This document shows, piece by piece, positions 9,014-15,578 of a stretch of 19,616 nucleotides of DNA. Within the stretch, counting starts at the first letter, position 1, and each line of letters opens with the position of its first letter. The translations under genes and the position numbers were made by a program. The DNA lies in assembly GCA_014728975.1 (NCBI GenBank), contig WJKQ01000145.1:1-19616 (forward strand). The letters run 5' to 3'. This DNA comes from Candidatus Peregrinibacteria bacterium. Lineage in GTDB: Bacteria > Patescibacteriota > Gracilibacteria > UBA1369 > LOWO2-01-FULL-3. The notes beneath the pieces were generated by a model. The model searched no databases, was not told where the DNA came from, and saw only the letters and a program-made list of their open reading frames with translations.

Positions 9014-9302
9014 GATTTGATTTTCAAAATTTAGAAAATCAAACGCCCTAGAAAAGCTCTTTAAAAATCAAAAATAAAAATAAAAAAGATCTCACTTCTC
9101 AGTGATGATTGATGGGTGGAGCGAATTAATTTATTTTGCTCGCTCTACCTTCTATCCTCGCTGGGGGATGATTGCTTCATTGAAGTAATCGAAGATGTCC
9201 AGACAGATCTGGACACTGTTCTGCCCTTTTCCTATTCGCTTTGGCGCGTGAGAAGAGGGAGCCCAGGCGGCCGGTGGTGCGGCTGAAAACAACACTAAAC
9301 CT

Positions 9303-9362
9303 TGGCAGGAAATTAAAAACAAAAACAAAAAGTTCTCAGCAAATAAAAAAGCTGGCAGGAAA
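9303..9362 (+). repeat. Ten-nt direct repeat inside the ncRNA
   Basis: TGGCAGGAAA occurs at 9303-9312 and again at 9353-9362, on either side of an A-rich, apparently unpaired linker and just before the terminator. A shorter repeat, TTCTCAG, occurs at 9096-9102 and 9333-9339. These could be duplicated protein- or RNA-binding sites or could be chance similarity; the 10-mer is the more notable of the two. Confidence 0.4.
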
Positions 9363-9368
9363 ACTTTT

Positions 9369-9394
9369 CCCCGAAATATTTTCGGGGTTTTTTT
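9369..9394 (+). terminator. Intrinsic terminator of the candidate ncRNA
   Basis: A perfect 8-bp stem (CCCCGAAA with its complement TTTCGGGG, 3-nt loop) is followed at once by seven T residues on the plus strand. In the minus direction the stem is followed by AAAAGTTTT, not a clean U tract, so it terminates plus-strand transcription best. Its U tract overlaps the stop codon of the convergent SLH gene. Confidence 0.85.
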
Positions 9395-11714
9395 ATAAAA
9401 TTTCCATTAAATTTCTTATTACTGCCGCGCTTTCAGCTCTGTTGATGGGTTTTTCGGGTTCAAATGTATCCGCTGTTGTTCCCTTCATAATATTGTATTC
9501 ATAAACTCGTTTTACAGCTTCTTTATACCATTCGTTTCCTCTGATATCTCTAAATATATTCTCAGGCGTAATTCCTTCAATTTTATTTTCAATCTGAATG
9601 TTGTATTTGTCGATTGCGTTAGCGATTATTTGTGCGACTTCGGCTCTGGTTATCGGATTTTCAGGCCTGAATGTGTTGTCCAGGTATCCGCTAATAATAT
9701 AGTTTTCAAATGCTGTTTTGAGATAACTGCTGTACCAGGCGTATTGTTCTACATCATTAAATTCATCCATACTTCCCCAAAGAATGTAAAGGTATCCTTT
9801 TTTTGCCAATGTTTCTATTACGATTTTTGTGAATTCCACACGATTTATGTTTTTTTCGGGTTTGTATGTGTCATCATTGTATCCATCGACTGTCCCCTGA
9901 GCTGTAAGATAATACACATCATCTCCATACCAGTCGTTTATTTCCACATCTTCAAATTCTTTTTGAGAATCCCAGATGGGATCAAGTGAATTTTGCGGAT
10001 ACCTGTGTTCAAATATGTTTGAAAACAGTTTTTCCAGATCAAGTTCAAGAGTGGTATGGGCTTCCGAAAATTCATTATTTATTTTTTCTGTTCCTTCAAG
10101 TTTTCCAAAAGGTGAAAAAATCAGGCCCAGATATTCTTTTGTTTCTGACACGTCCATAATATCTTTGGAAATTCCTTCCTGAACAGTTGAAAGGAAATAT
10201 TGCGTATAGTCGTTTAGTTCGTCTACGTCTATATAACTGTAGCCTTGTGCGTTTTCAGAAAGTAGTGATTTAAGAGAAGAATTATTTTCCAGTCCTTCTT
10301 TGTAGTGGTCCTGAATATTTTTGTTGGAGGAAATCAGCAGGTGATTTTCGTCGGTGATCCCCATTGTTATTTTAAATGTTAAAAGATTGTTATTTAGTTT
10401 AAAAGCATAGGGGTTTTTTGTTTCTTTCTGTGTGAGTGTTATTGAAAACTGTGTGAGTTCACTGTTTCCAAGCTTCAGTGTTCCTTTTGTAAGATATGTA
10501 TTGTTTTTGTCTCCGTGGAGAACTATTGAGTTTTCGTTTAAAATCTCATCCGCATCGATTGTTATTTCTTTCCAGAAGTAGTCAGTTAATTTATTTAATT
10601 CCGTTTCTATTTCGTTTTTTTTGTTTCCGAGTTTTGCAAGAATTGTGAATGAGGGAAACAGTTCGCCGCTATCCTGGATTATGGAGGCGGTTTCGTTTTC
10701 AAAAGCTGATAATATTTTTTCCAGATTTATTTCTGATTCTTGCATGAATGATGATATGAATTCTTGATATTCGGGCATTGTTTTTAAAAATTCCAAGGTT
10801 TTTGAAGGTATCGTATTGTTTTGGAAAAATATTATGTTTTCTTTTGGCAGATATTTGTAAAGGGAAGCGCTTCCGGAATTTGAAAAATCAAGGCCGGCTT
10901 CTACCAGTTTTGAAGGATCAAGGTCGAGATATGTATTTATTTCAAATCCGTAATCTGTTTGTCCGACTCCCACGCCCTCTATAAGAACTGCGCTTAGCAT
11001 GGTTTCATTATAGGGTTCTTCCATTCCGGGATCGAAAAGTTCTTTCAGTACAATATTAAAATCCGGAATATAAATATTTAAACCACTGTCCGGTGAGATT
11101 TTTTCTTTTGTTTCTTTGAAAGATGAATTTTCGTTTAATGCAGGTATGCATTCTGTTTCACATTCGTCATGATATTGTTCTATAAGGAAAGTGGGGAAGT
11201 TTTCGTCAGCGGAAAAGATTGTATATCCGTCCAGGTAGCTAAAAGTTCCGTTTATTATTTCAGGAGTGTATATTTTTATTCCTGCGGTTTCGGTAATTAT
11301 TGAATTGTTTTGTAAATAAGGGGTGACGATATTGTTTATATAGCTGTTTTCAGGCATTTTGAAGATAAAACCCGTTTGTGGATATGCAATACCATATTCG
11401 TTTTTTTCACCTTCAAAATAAGCTAATGTTATAGATGTGTCTTTAAGATGACTGGAGATGTAGTCAAGAACTTTTTCCGCGTCGGCGCCCTTTTGTTCAT
11501 CTTCTATTTCCCATGTGTTAAAACTTTCTTCAAGAAACATTTTATGAATTAGCTGTTCATAGTATTCTTTAACTTTTCCATCCATATTTTTCGGGTTTGC
11601 CTGTATCATATATTGGGTATTTTCTCTGAGAATGTCTCCGGGGGTATTTGCGGCAAAAGCCGTTCCGGAGATAAAAATCATAAGGAAAGCAAGTATTGTT
11701 ATTGTTTTTTTCAT
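9393..11714 (-). CDS. Secreted protein with three C-terminal SLH repeats
   Basis: This 773-residue exported protein starts with a clear signal peptide (MKKTITILAFLMIFISGTAFA, cleavage probably after residue 21). Residues ~25-570 form a large extracellular region with no catalytic motif I recognise; its pattern (early PGDILRENTQYMIQANP, repeated strand-loop-helix segments) distantly resembles DUF3352-type proteins, but this is tentative. The C-terminus holds three SLH domains at about 585-640, 648-705 and 718-773. Each has the DV-WY start (FEDVEINDWYGDDVYYL, FNDVEQYAWYSSYLKTA, FRDIRGNEWYKEAVKRV), a G-aspartate turn and an INRVEF/ITRAEV/INRAES end. SLH repeats usually attach proteins to cell-wall polymers. 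Transcribed from a promoter overlapping that of the divergent hydrolase gene; its 3' end meets the ncRNA terminator. Confidence 0.88.
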   Translation of the reverse strand: MKKTITILAFLMIFISGTAFAANTPGDILRENTQYMIQANPKNMDGKVKEYYEQLIHKMFLEESFNTWEIEDEQKGADAEKVLDYISSHLKDTSITLAYFEGEKNEYGIAYPQTGFIFKMPENSYINNIVTPYLQNNSIITETAGIKIYTPEIINGTFSYLDGYTIFSADENFPTFLIEQYHDECETECIPALNENSSFKETKEKISPDSGLNIYIPDFNIVLKELFDPGMEEPYNETMLSAVLIEGVGVGQTDYGFEINTYLDLDPSKLVEAGLDFSNSGSASLYKYLPKENIIFFQNNTIPSKTLEFLKTMPEYQEFISSFMQESEINLEKILSAFENETASIIQDSGELFPSFTILAKLGNKKNEIETELNKLTDYFWKEITIDADEILNENSIVLHGDKNNTYLTKGTLKLGNSELTQFSITLTQKETKNPYAFKLNNNLLTFKITMGITDENHLLISSNKNIQDHYKEGLENNSSLKSLLSENAQGYSYIDVDELNDYTQYFLSTVQEGISKDIMDVSETKEYLGLIFSPFGKLEGTEKINNEFSEAHTTLELDLEKLFSNIFEHRYPQNSLDPIWDSQKEFEDVEINDWYGDDVYYLTAQGTVDGYNDDTYKPEKNINRVEFTKIVIETLAKKGYLYILWGSMDEFNDVEQYAWYSSYLKTAFENYIISGYLDNTFRPENPITRAEVAQIIANAIDKYNIQIENKIEGITPENIFRDIRGNEWYKEAVKRVYEYNIMKGTTADTFEPEKPINRAESAAVIRNLMEIL

Positions 11715-11743
11715 TACGTTGGATTAATGGATAAATATAAAAC

Positions 11744-11773
11744 TTGACAAATTTAGTGTTGTTTTTATATAAG
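11744..11773 (+). promoter_or_regulatory. Candidate promoter of the M20 hydrolase gene
   Basis: The -35 is a perfect TTGACA (11744-11749) and the -10 is TATAAG (11768-11773) with an 18-nt spacer; an overlapping TATATA at 11766 gives a 16-nt spacer. The predicted start is about 20 nt before the GTG codon at 11801, so the leader is very short. It occupies the same DNA as the divergent SLH-gene promoter. Confidence 0.55.
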
Positions 11774-11778
11774 GTCAA
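11750..11778 (-). promoter_or_regulatory. Candidate promoter of the SLH-protein gene
   Basis: Read on the minus strand: -35 TTGACC (11773-11778), 17-nt spacer, -10 TAAATT (11750-11755), followed by a leader of about 30 nt to the ATG at 11714. Its elements interdigitate with those of the plus-strand promoter, framed by the inverted pair TTGAC/GTCAA. Confidence 0.45.
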
Positions 11779-11800
11779 TTAGATATTACACAATTATACT

Positions 11801-13465
11801 GTGCGTGTTAATGAAATTTTAGACAATATCGGTGACATAGGCTGGAAAGGCTCTGAGGATGATCAGGGGAGAGATTGTCTGCCTTATATGGAAAATGAAG
11901 ATCTTTCTCATGGAGTTTTCAGGGAAATGGCGGAGGATATCAGGTCACGCGCGGAAGTGAACGGTATGAGTGTATCGGTTGAAGAGGATCCTTTCGGGAA
12001 TAGTTATGTGACTTTGTTTGGCGATAACATAGATAAATGTGTCATGATCTGCTCCCATCTGGACAGTGTAATCAGAGGTGGAAGATTTGATGGTGTTTTG
12101 GGAGTTTCTGCCGGTCTCGATGTTTTGAACAAATTTGTTGATAGAGGAATAATTCCGAAAACTTCTATTAAGGTCGCGGCTTTTAGGAGCGAGGAAAGTT
12201 CCGTTACCGGCAAATCCTGTCTGGGGAGTGCTCTGGCCACGGGCAGTTATGAAATTGACGACCTGAAAAAGATTGAGCAAAGAGTTCTTGGGAAAACGAT
12301 TTTTGATATTCTTCTGGAACGCGGATTGTCGGAAAGGAATCTTCAATTATTAAAGGAAAATCCTTATATTGACGGAGATGGTCTTGAAGCGGTTTTGGAA
12401 GTACATGTTGAACAGTCGGATGTTTTGAATTCGGCTGATAAGCCGTTTGGAATTGTTATTCACGGTATTGGCGGTTCAAGAAGGAGTAATCTTGTTGTAA
12501 AAGATTTAATTGAAAGTTCTTCAAATAATGAGGGTAATTTAAAATTGTTGCGTTGCGTGGTTAACGGTGAAGCCAATCATTCGGGCGGTACTCCGATGAA
12601 TGGAGAAATATTTGATGGTTCTCCCGTTAGTATGAGAAAAGATGCTCTTTTGGCTGTTGCAAAATTTTTGAAGGAAAACAGTCTGGGGAATGTCGTTGAA
12701 GTTTCCGTGCCCGGTGGTACTTATAATGTGATTCCGGGTCAATGTGTATTGGATGTTTTGGTATCTTCGGAGGACGACGTTGAGGAAATAGAAAAAAAGT
12801 TTGAAGCTTCTCTGAAAGACGGGATGTTTGTTGATTTTGAAGTGATGGACAGGGAAAGTGCTGATATTCAATGTATCAGAGATGAGGTTTTAGCTACGGC
12901 AATGGATATAGTTTGTGAATGTGAAGATCTCGCACGTGAAACCGCGGTTTCTACACGGGGGCTTGTAAGGGCTACTATAGGCAACGTTTTGTGTGAAGAA
13001 GGAAATGTTACTTTGTTTGTGGATCAGAGACGTCTTGATAACGATATTGCTGATAGAATGGCCGAAGAATTTTTGGAAAGAATTAATTCGGTCATGAAAG
13101 ATACAGATTTCATTGAAGTTGTTGAAGATGAAGGTAGTCTGAAATTGACTTTGGCTACGCCTTTTGGAGGTGAAGAGATTCAAAATGTCATGAGGGAATT
13201 GTATAAAAAACTTTATGGAAGTCTGCCTTTGGAATTGGGGTCGATGCCCGGTCATGATACATCAAATATAATACGTTCAAGAAGAAATGAACATGTGCCG
13301 GCGGGAATGATCTTTGTTCGTGGTAGAAATGGAGGTATAAGTCATCATCCAAAGGAGTATTCTCGTAGAGAGGATATAGGTAAAGCTGTGGGTTTTCTTT
13401 TTGAGACGGTTGATGAGCTGGCGTTTGAAGTAAAAAAAGAATCTTTTGAGGATTTTGTTGCCTAA
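11801..13465 (+). CDS. M20-family amidase of the N-carbamoyl-amino-acid hydrolase/allantoate amidohydrolase type, with enlarged lid domain
   Basis: This is a metal-dependent hydrolase of the HyuC/AllC/beta-ureidopropionase group. Candidate metal ligands are visible: H86 in CSHLDSV, D97 in GGRFDGVLG, E131/E132 in RSEESS, H202 in VHVEQSD and H515 in GGISHHPKE. HSGGTPM and SMPGHDTSN are also family signatures. The family usually has about 410 residues; this protein has 554. The excess lies mostly in the lid (dimerisation) region, about residues 275-430, where two successive helix-strand-strand-helix units look alike (RKDALLAVAKFL...NVIPG...LDVLVSSEDD and IRDEVLATAMDI...EEGNV...LFVDQRRLDND). Start GTG at 11801 is the only start before the conserved domain that fits; no ribosome binding site. 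Substrate unknown; carbamoyl amino acids are plausible. Its stop overlaps the carA stop by 4 nt, tail to tail. Confidence 0.82.
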   Translation: MRVNEILDNIGDIGWKGSEDDQGRDCLPYMENEDLSHGVFREMAEDIRSRAEVNGMSVSVEEDPFGNSYVTLFGDNIDKCVMICSHLDSVIRGGRFDGVLGVSAGLDVLNKFVDRGIIPKTSIKVAAFRSEESSVTGKSCLGSALATGSYEIDDLKKIEQRVLGKTIFDILLERGLSERNLQLLKENPYIDGDGLEAVLEVHVEQSDVLNSADKPFGIVIHGIGGSRRSNLVVKDLIESSSNNEGNLKLLRCVVNGEANHSGGTPMNGEIFDGSPVSMRKDALLAVAKFLKENSLGNVVEVSVPGGTYNVIPGQCVLDVLVSSEDDVEEIEKKFEASLKDGMFVDFEVMDRESADIQCIRDEVLATAMDIVCECEDLARETAVSTRGLVRATIGNVLCEEGNVTLFVDQRRLDNDIADRMAEEFLERINSVMKDTDFIEVVEDEGSLKLTLATPFGGEEIQNVMRELYKKLYGSLPLELGSMPGHDTSNIIRSRRNEHVPAGMIFVRGRNGGISHHPKEYSRREDIGKAVGFLFETVDELAFEVKKESFEDFVA

Positions 13466-14532
13466 AGCATTTCTGTGAATTTGTCAAAGAAATGGGTTGT
13501 ATCGGTGGGTCCCGGTGTTGCTTCAGGATGAAACTGGCATGAGAAAAAGGGGAGAGTTTTATGCATTATTCCTTCTACGGTTTTATCATTTGCGTTTCTG
13601 AGCCATGGTTTCCAGCCGGGTTTTAGAGTTTTTTCATTGATGGCAAAACCGTGGTTTTGGCTTGTGATGTAACAATGTCCTGTTTCTACGTCTACACACG
13701 GCTGGTTTTGGGAACGGTGTCCAAATTTAAGTTTGTATGTTTTTGCTCCCGAGGCCAGCGCCATTATCTGGCATCCGAGGCAGATTCCGAAAATCGGTTT
13801 TTTAAATTTCAATGCTTTTTGAACTATTTCAATTAATTCTTTAAGGAGCGCAGGGTCGCCGGGTCCGTTCGAAATAAATACACCGTCAAATTCCGGTTCC
13901 TTTTCTGTGAAATCATAATTCCAGGGGACTCTTATAACAGTAATGTCTCTTTCCAGGAGGCTTCTTAAGATATTGTTTTTCATTCCACAATCGATACAGA
14001 TAACTTTTTTTGAACCTTTCTTGTAAGTTTTTGGTTTTTTAATGGATACCTGTGAAACAAGATTTTCCGGGTCGGGATCGTAAAATCCCGGTTCCTTTTT
14101 GTTTTTTGGAACTATTTTTCCCAGGATAGTTCCATGTTCGCGGATTTTTTGTGTTAATTTTCTTGTGTCGATCCCCGTTATTGCCGGGACATTATGCTCT
14201 TGGAGCCATTTTCCCAATGATTTGTTTGCGTCCCAATGGCTGTAATTTTCTGAATATTCTGAAACTATGATGCCGGAAACCTGAATTTTTCCGCTTTCAA
14301 ATCTTTTGCTGATTCCAAATTTATCTTTGCATGCTCCTCCTGTTCCATAGTTGCCGATAAGAGGGTAAGTAAAAGTTAAAATCTGGCCTTTATATGATGG
14401 ATCGCTCATACTTTCGGGATAGCCTATCATGGATGTATTAAAGACGACTTCGCCGGCTGAAGATGTGTCCGCGCCGAAGCTTTCTCCAGTTATTTCCGTA
14501 CCGTCCTGTAAAATTAGTTTTGCTGTCGTCAT
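13462..14532 (-). CDS. carA: Carbamoyl-phosphate synthase small (glutaminase) subunit
   Basis: CarA hydrolyses glutamine and channels ammonia to CarB for carbamoyl phosphate, the first step of pyrimidine and arginine synthesis. The N-terminal domain has the typical LILQDGTEITGESFGA, GEVVFNTSMIGYPE and QILTFTYPLIGNYG; the C-terminal class I glutamine amidotransferase domain has the nucleophile C251 in GICLGCQ, the GHRSQNQPC and SQNHGFAI segments and FHPEATPGPTD with the catalytic His-Glu pair. The usual GICLGHQ has H replaced by C254, not a catalytic position. I start at the ATG at 14532, giving 356 residues; an in-frame TTG at 14553 adds only seven unconserved residues. carB is not in the window. 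It is transcribed divergently from pyrB and converges with the M20 gene. Confidence 0.95.
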   Translation of the reverse strand: MTTAKLILQDGTEITGESFGADTSSAGEVVFNTSMIGYPESMSDPSYKGQILTFTYPLIGNYGTGGACKDKFGISKRFESGKIQVSGIIVSEYSENYSHWDANKSLGKWLQEHNVPAITGIDTRKLTQKIREHGTILGKIVPKNKKEPGFYDPDPENLVSQVSIKKPKTYKKGSKKVICIDCGMKNNILRSLLERDITVIRVPWNYDFTEKEPEFDGVFISNGPGDPALLKELIEIVQKALKFKKPIFGICLGCQIMALASGAKTYKLKFGHRSQNQPCVDVETGHCYITSQNHGFAINEKTLKPGWKPWLRNANDKTVEGIMHKTLPFFSCQFHPEATPGPTDTTHFFDKFTEML

Positions 14533-14592
14533 CGCGGATATTTTAGGGGGCAAGTTAAATTATGGCAAGTATTTTCATGTTGTTGGAATGGC

Positions 14593-14621
14593 TTTACAAA
14601 TCACCCGTAGTTTTTTACAGT
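14593..14621 (+). promoter_or_regulatory. Candidate promoter of the pyrB-pyrC-(lipoprotein)-pyrD-pyrK-pyrE operon
   Basis: TTTACA (14593-14598), a 17-nt spacer and TACAGT (14616-14621) lie just upstream of the conserved PyrB start, giving a leader of about 20 nt. This position implies that the in-frame ATG at 14562 lies upstream of the transcript. No attenuator or PyrR-like leader structure is visible in such a short leader. Confidence 0.4.
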
Positions 14622-14645
14622 GTTTTATGCATAAAAAAGAAAAAT

Positions 14646-15575
14646 ATGGAGCTTGAAGGGAAGCACATTTTGTCCACGAAGCAGTTTGATCCGGAAAGTC
14701 TGACTGCTTTATTTGAATTGACGACCAAAATGGAGGTTATACTGGAGAAAGGTGAAAGCGATATTCTTTCAGACAAAATTTTGGCGGTACTTTTTTTTGA
14801 ACCTTCCACAAGGACACGTTTCAGTTTTGAGTCCGCGATGCAGAGGTTGGGGGGAAAAGTGATCAGTAACGCGCAGATGATGGAAACTTCTTCCATTCAA
14901 AAGCTTGAAAGCCTTGAGGATACGGGAAAAGTCATATCACAAATGGTTGATGTTGTTGTGATGAGGCATCCGGAGTCCGGTTCTGTTACAAAATTATCTC
15001 AAAAAAGCAAAGTTCCTGTAATTAACGCCGGGGACGGTTCTTCAGAACATCCTACACAGGGGCTTCTTGATTTGTATACGATATGGAAGGAAAAAGGAGG
15101 GCTTGACGGGTTGACTGTTGGAATTATAGGGGATCTTAAATATGGACGGGTTCCTCATTCACAATGTGATCTGTTAAGGCATTTTGATGTGAAATTCGTA
15201 TTTGTTTCTCCTGAAGAACTTGCTCTTCCGAGAGAAATTATTGATGAGTTGAGAAGCCGGCACAGAGAAATTAGAGTCAGTGAAAATCTTGAAGGTACTA
15301 TTCCCGATATGGATGTTATCAGTATGACAAGGATCCAAAAGGAGAGATTTGAAAGTGAAAAAGAATATGAAAAATATGCGGGGATGTATATTTTGGATGA
15401 AAAGCTTATGGCAAAAGCAAAGGAGGATGCGATCGTGATTCATCCTCTGCCTCGCGTTGATGAAATTGATGTCGAAGTGGATAAAGATAAAAGAGCAAAA
15501 TATTTTGAACAGGTCAAAAACGGTGTCGCTATTAGGATGGCGCTTTTATCGATGGTTTTAGGAGTTGAAATATAA
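14646..15575 (+). CDS. pyrB: Aspartate carbamoyltransferase catalytic chain
   Basis: PyrB condenses carbamoyl phosphate and aspartate to N-carbamoyl-L-aspartate, the committed pyrimidine step. With the start at 14646 (MELEGKHILS) the protein has 309 residues, the family norm. The carbamoyl-phosphate loop is STRTR at residues 54-58 in FFEPSTRTRFSFESAM; HPTQGLLDLYT, GDLKYGRVPHS and HPLPRVDEI are also present. An in-frame ATG at 14562 would add 28 hydrophobic residues (MASIFMLLEWLYKSP...) with no counterpart in the family; I reject it because a promoter lies in between. No regulatory pyrI gene follows. pyrC begins 3 nt after its stop. Confidence 0.96.
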   Translation: MELEGKHILSTKQFDPESLTALFELTTKMEVILEKGESDILSDKILAVLFFEPSTRTRFSFESAMQRLGGKVISNAQMMETSSIQKLESLEDTGKVISQMVDVVVMRHPESGSVTKLSQKSKVPVINAGDGSSEHPTQGLLDLYTIWKEKGGLDGLTVGIIGDLKYGRVPHSQCDLLRHFDVKFVFVSPEELALPREIIDELRSRHREIRVSENLEGTIPDMDVISMTRIQKERFESEKEYEKYAGMYILDEKLMAKAKEDAIVIHPLPRVDEIDVEVDKDKRAKYFEQVKNGVAIRMALLSMVLGVEI

Positions 15576-15578
15576 TTT

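Larger units (their letters stand above)
9019..9394 (+). ncRNA. Candidate structured non-coding RNA of unknown family, about 375 nt
   Basis: No supported protein gene covers 8891-9392. Instead the plus strand shows a consensus promoter, a chain of hairpins and a strong terminator. Visible stems are 9016-9043 (10 bp, beginning just before the predicted start), 9092-9105 (5 bp), 9114-9150 (11 bp), 9154-9169 (6 bp), 9170-9190 (9 bp, 3-nt loop), 9196-9215 (8 bp perfect, CAGA loop), 9224-9259 (8 bp with an inner CGC-TTTG-GCG stem), 9268-9285 (6 bp, GC-rich) and the terminator. Two A-rich linkers (about 9062-9088 and 9310-9331) separate a 5' hairpin, a central structured block and the terminator. 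The imperfect pairs in the central stems are G-U when read on the plus strand. Hallmark sequences of RNase P RNA, tmRNA, SRP RNA and 6S RNA were looked for and not found. Function unknown. Confidence 0.62.

Noticed and set aside
9019..9394. Assignment of the ncRNA to RNase P RNA, tmRNA, SRP RNA or 6S RNA
   Set aside because: Length would fit RNase P or tmRNA, but the universally conserved blocks (GAGGAAAGTCC and the AGATGAATG region; the T-arm TTCGA and CCA end with a tag ORF; the GGAAG region of SRP RNA) are not present on either strand.
9241..9504. Plus-strand ORF starting TTG with a Lys/Arg-rich N-terminus (MAREKREPRRPVVRL...)
   Set aside because: It starts inside a predicted hairpin loop, runs through the intrinsic terminator and into the antisense of the SLH gene, and has no ribosome binding site or recognisable domain.
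14533..14553. TTG start adding seven residues to CarA
   Set aside because: The ATG at 14532 fits the conserved N-terminus (MTTAKLILQDG) and ATG dominates in the neighbouring genes.
14562..14645. Upstream in-frame ATG extending PyrB by 28 hydrophobic residues
   Set aside because: The extension has no family counterpart, a candidate promoter lies within it, and the start at 14646 gives the normal 309-residue length.
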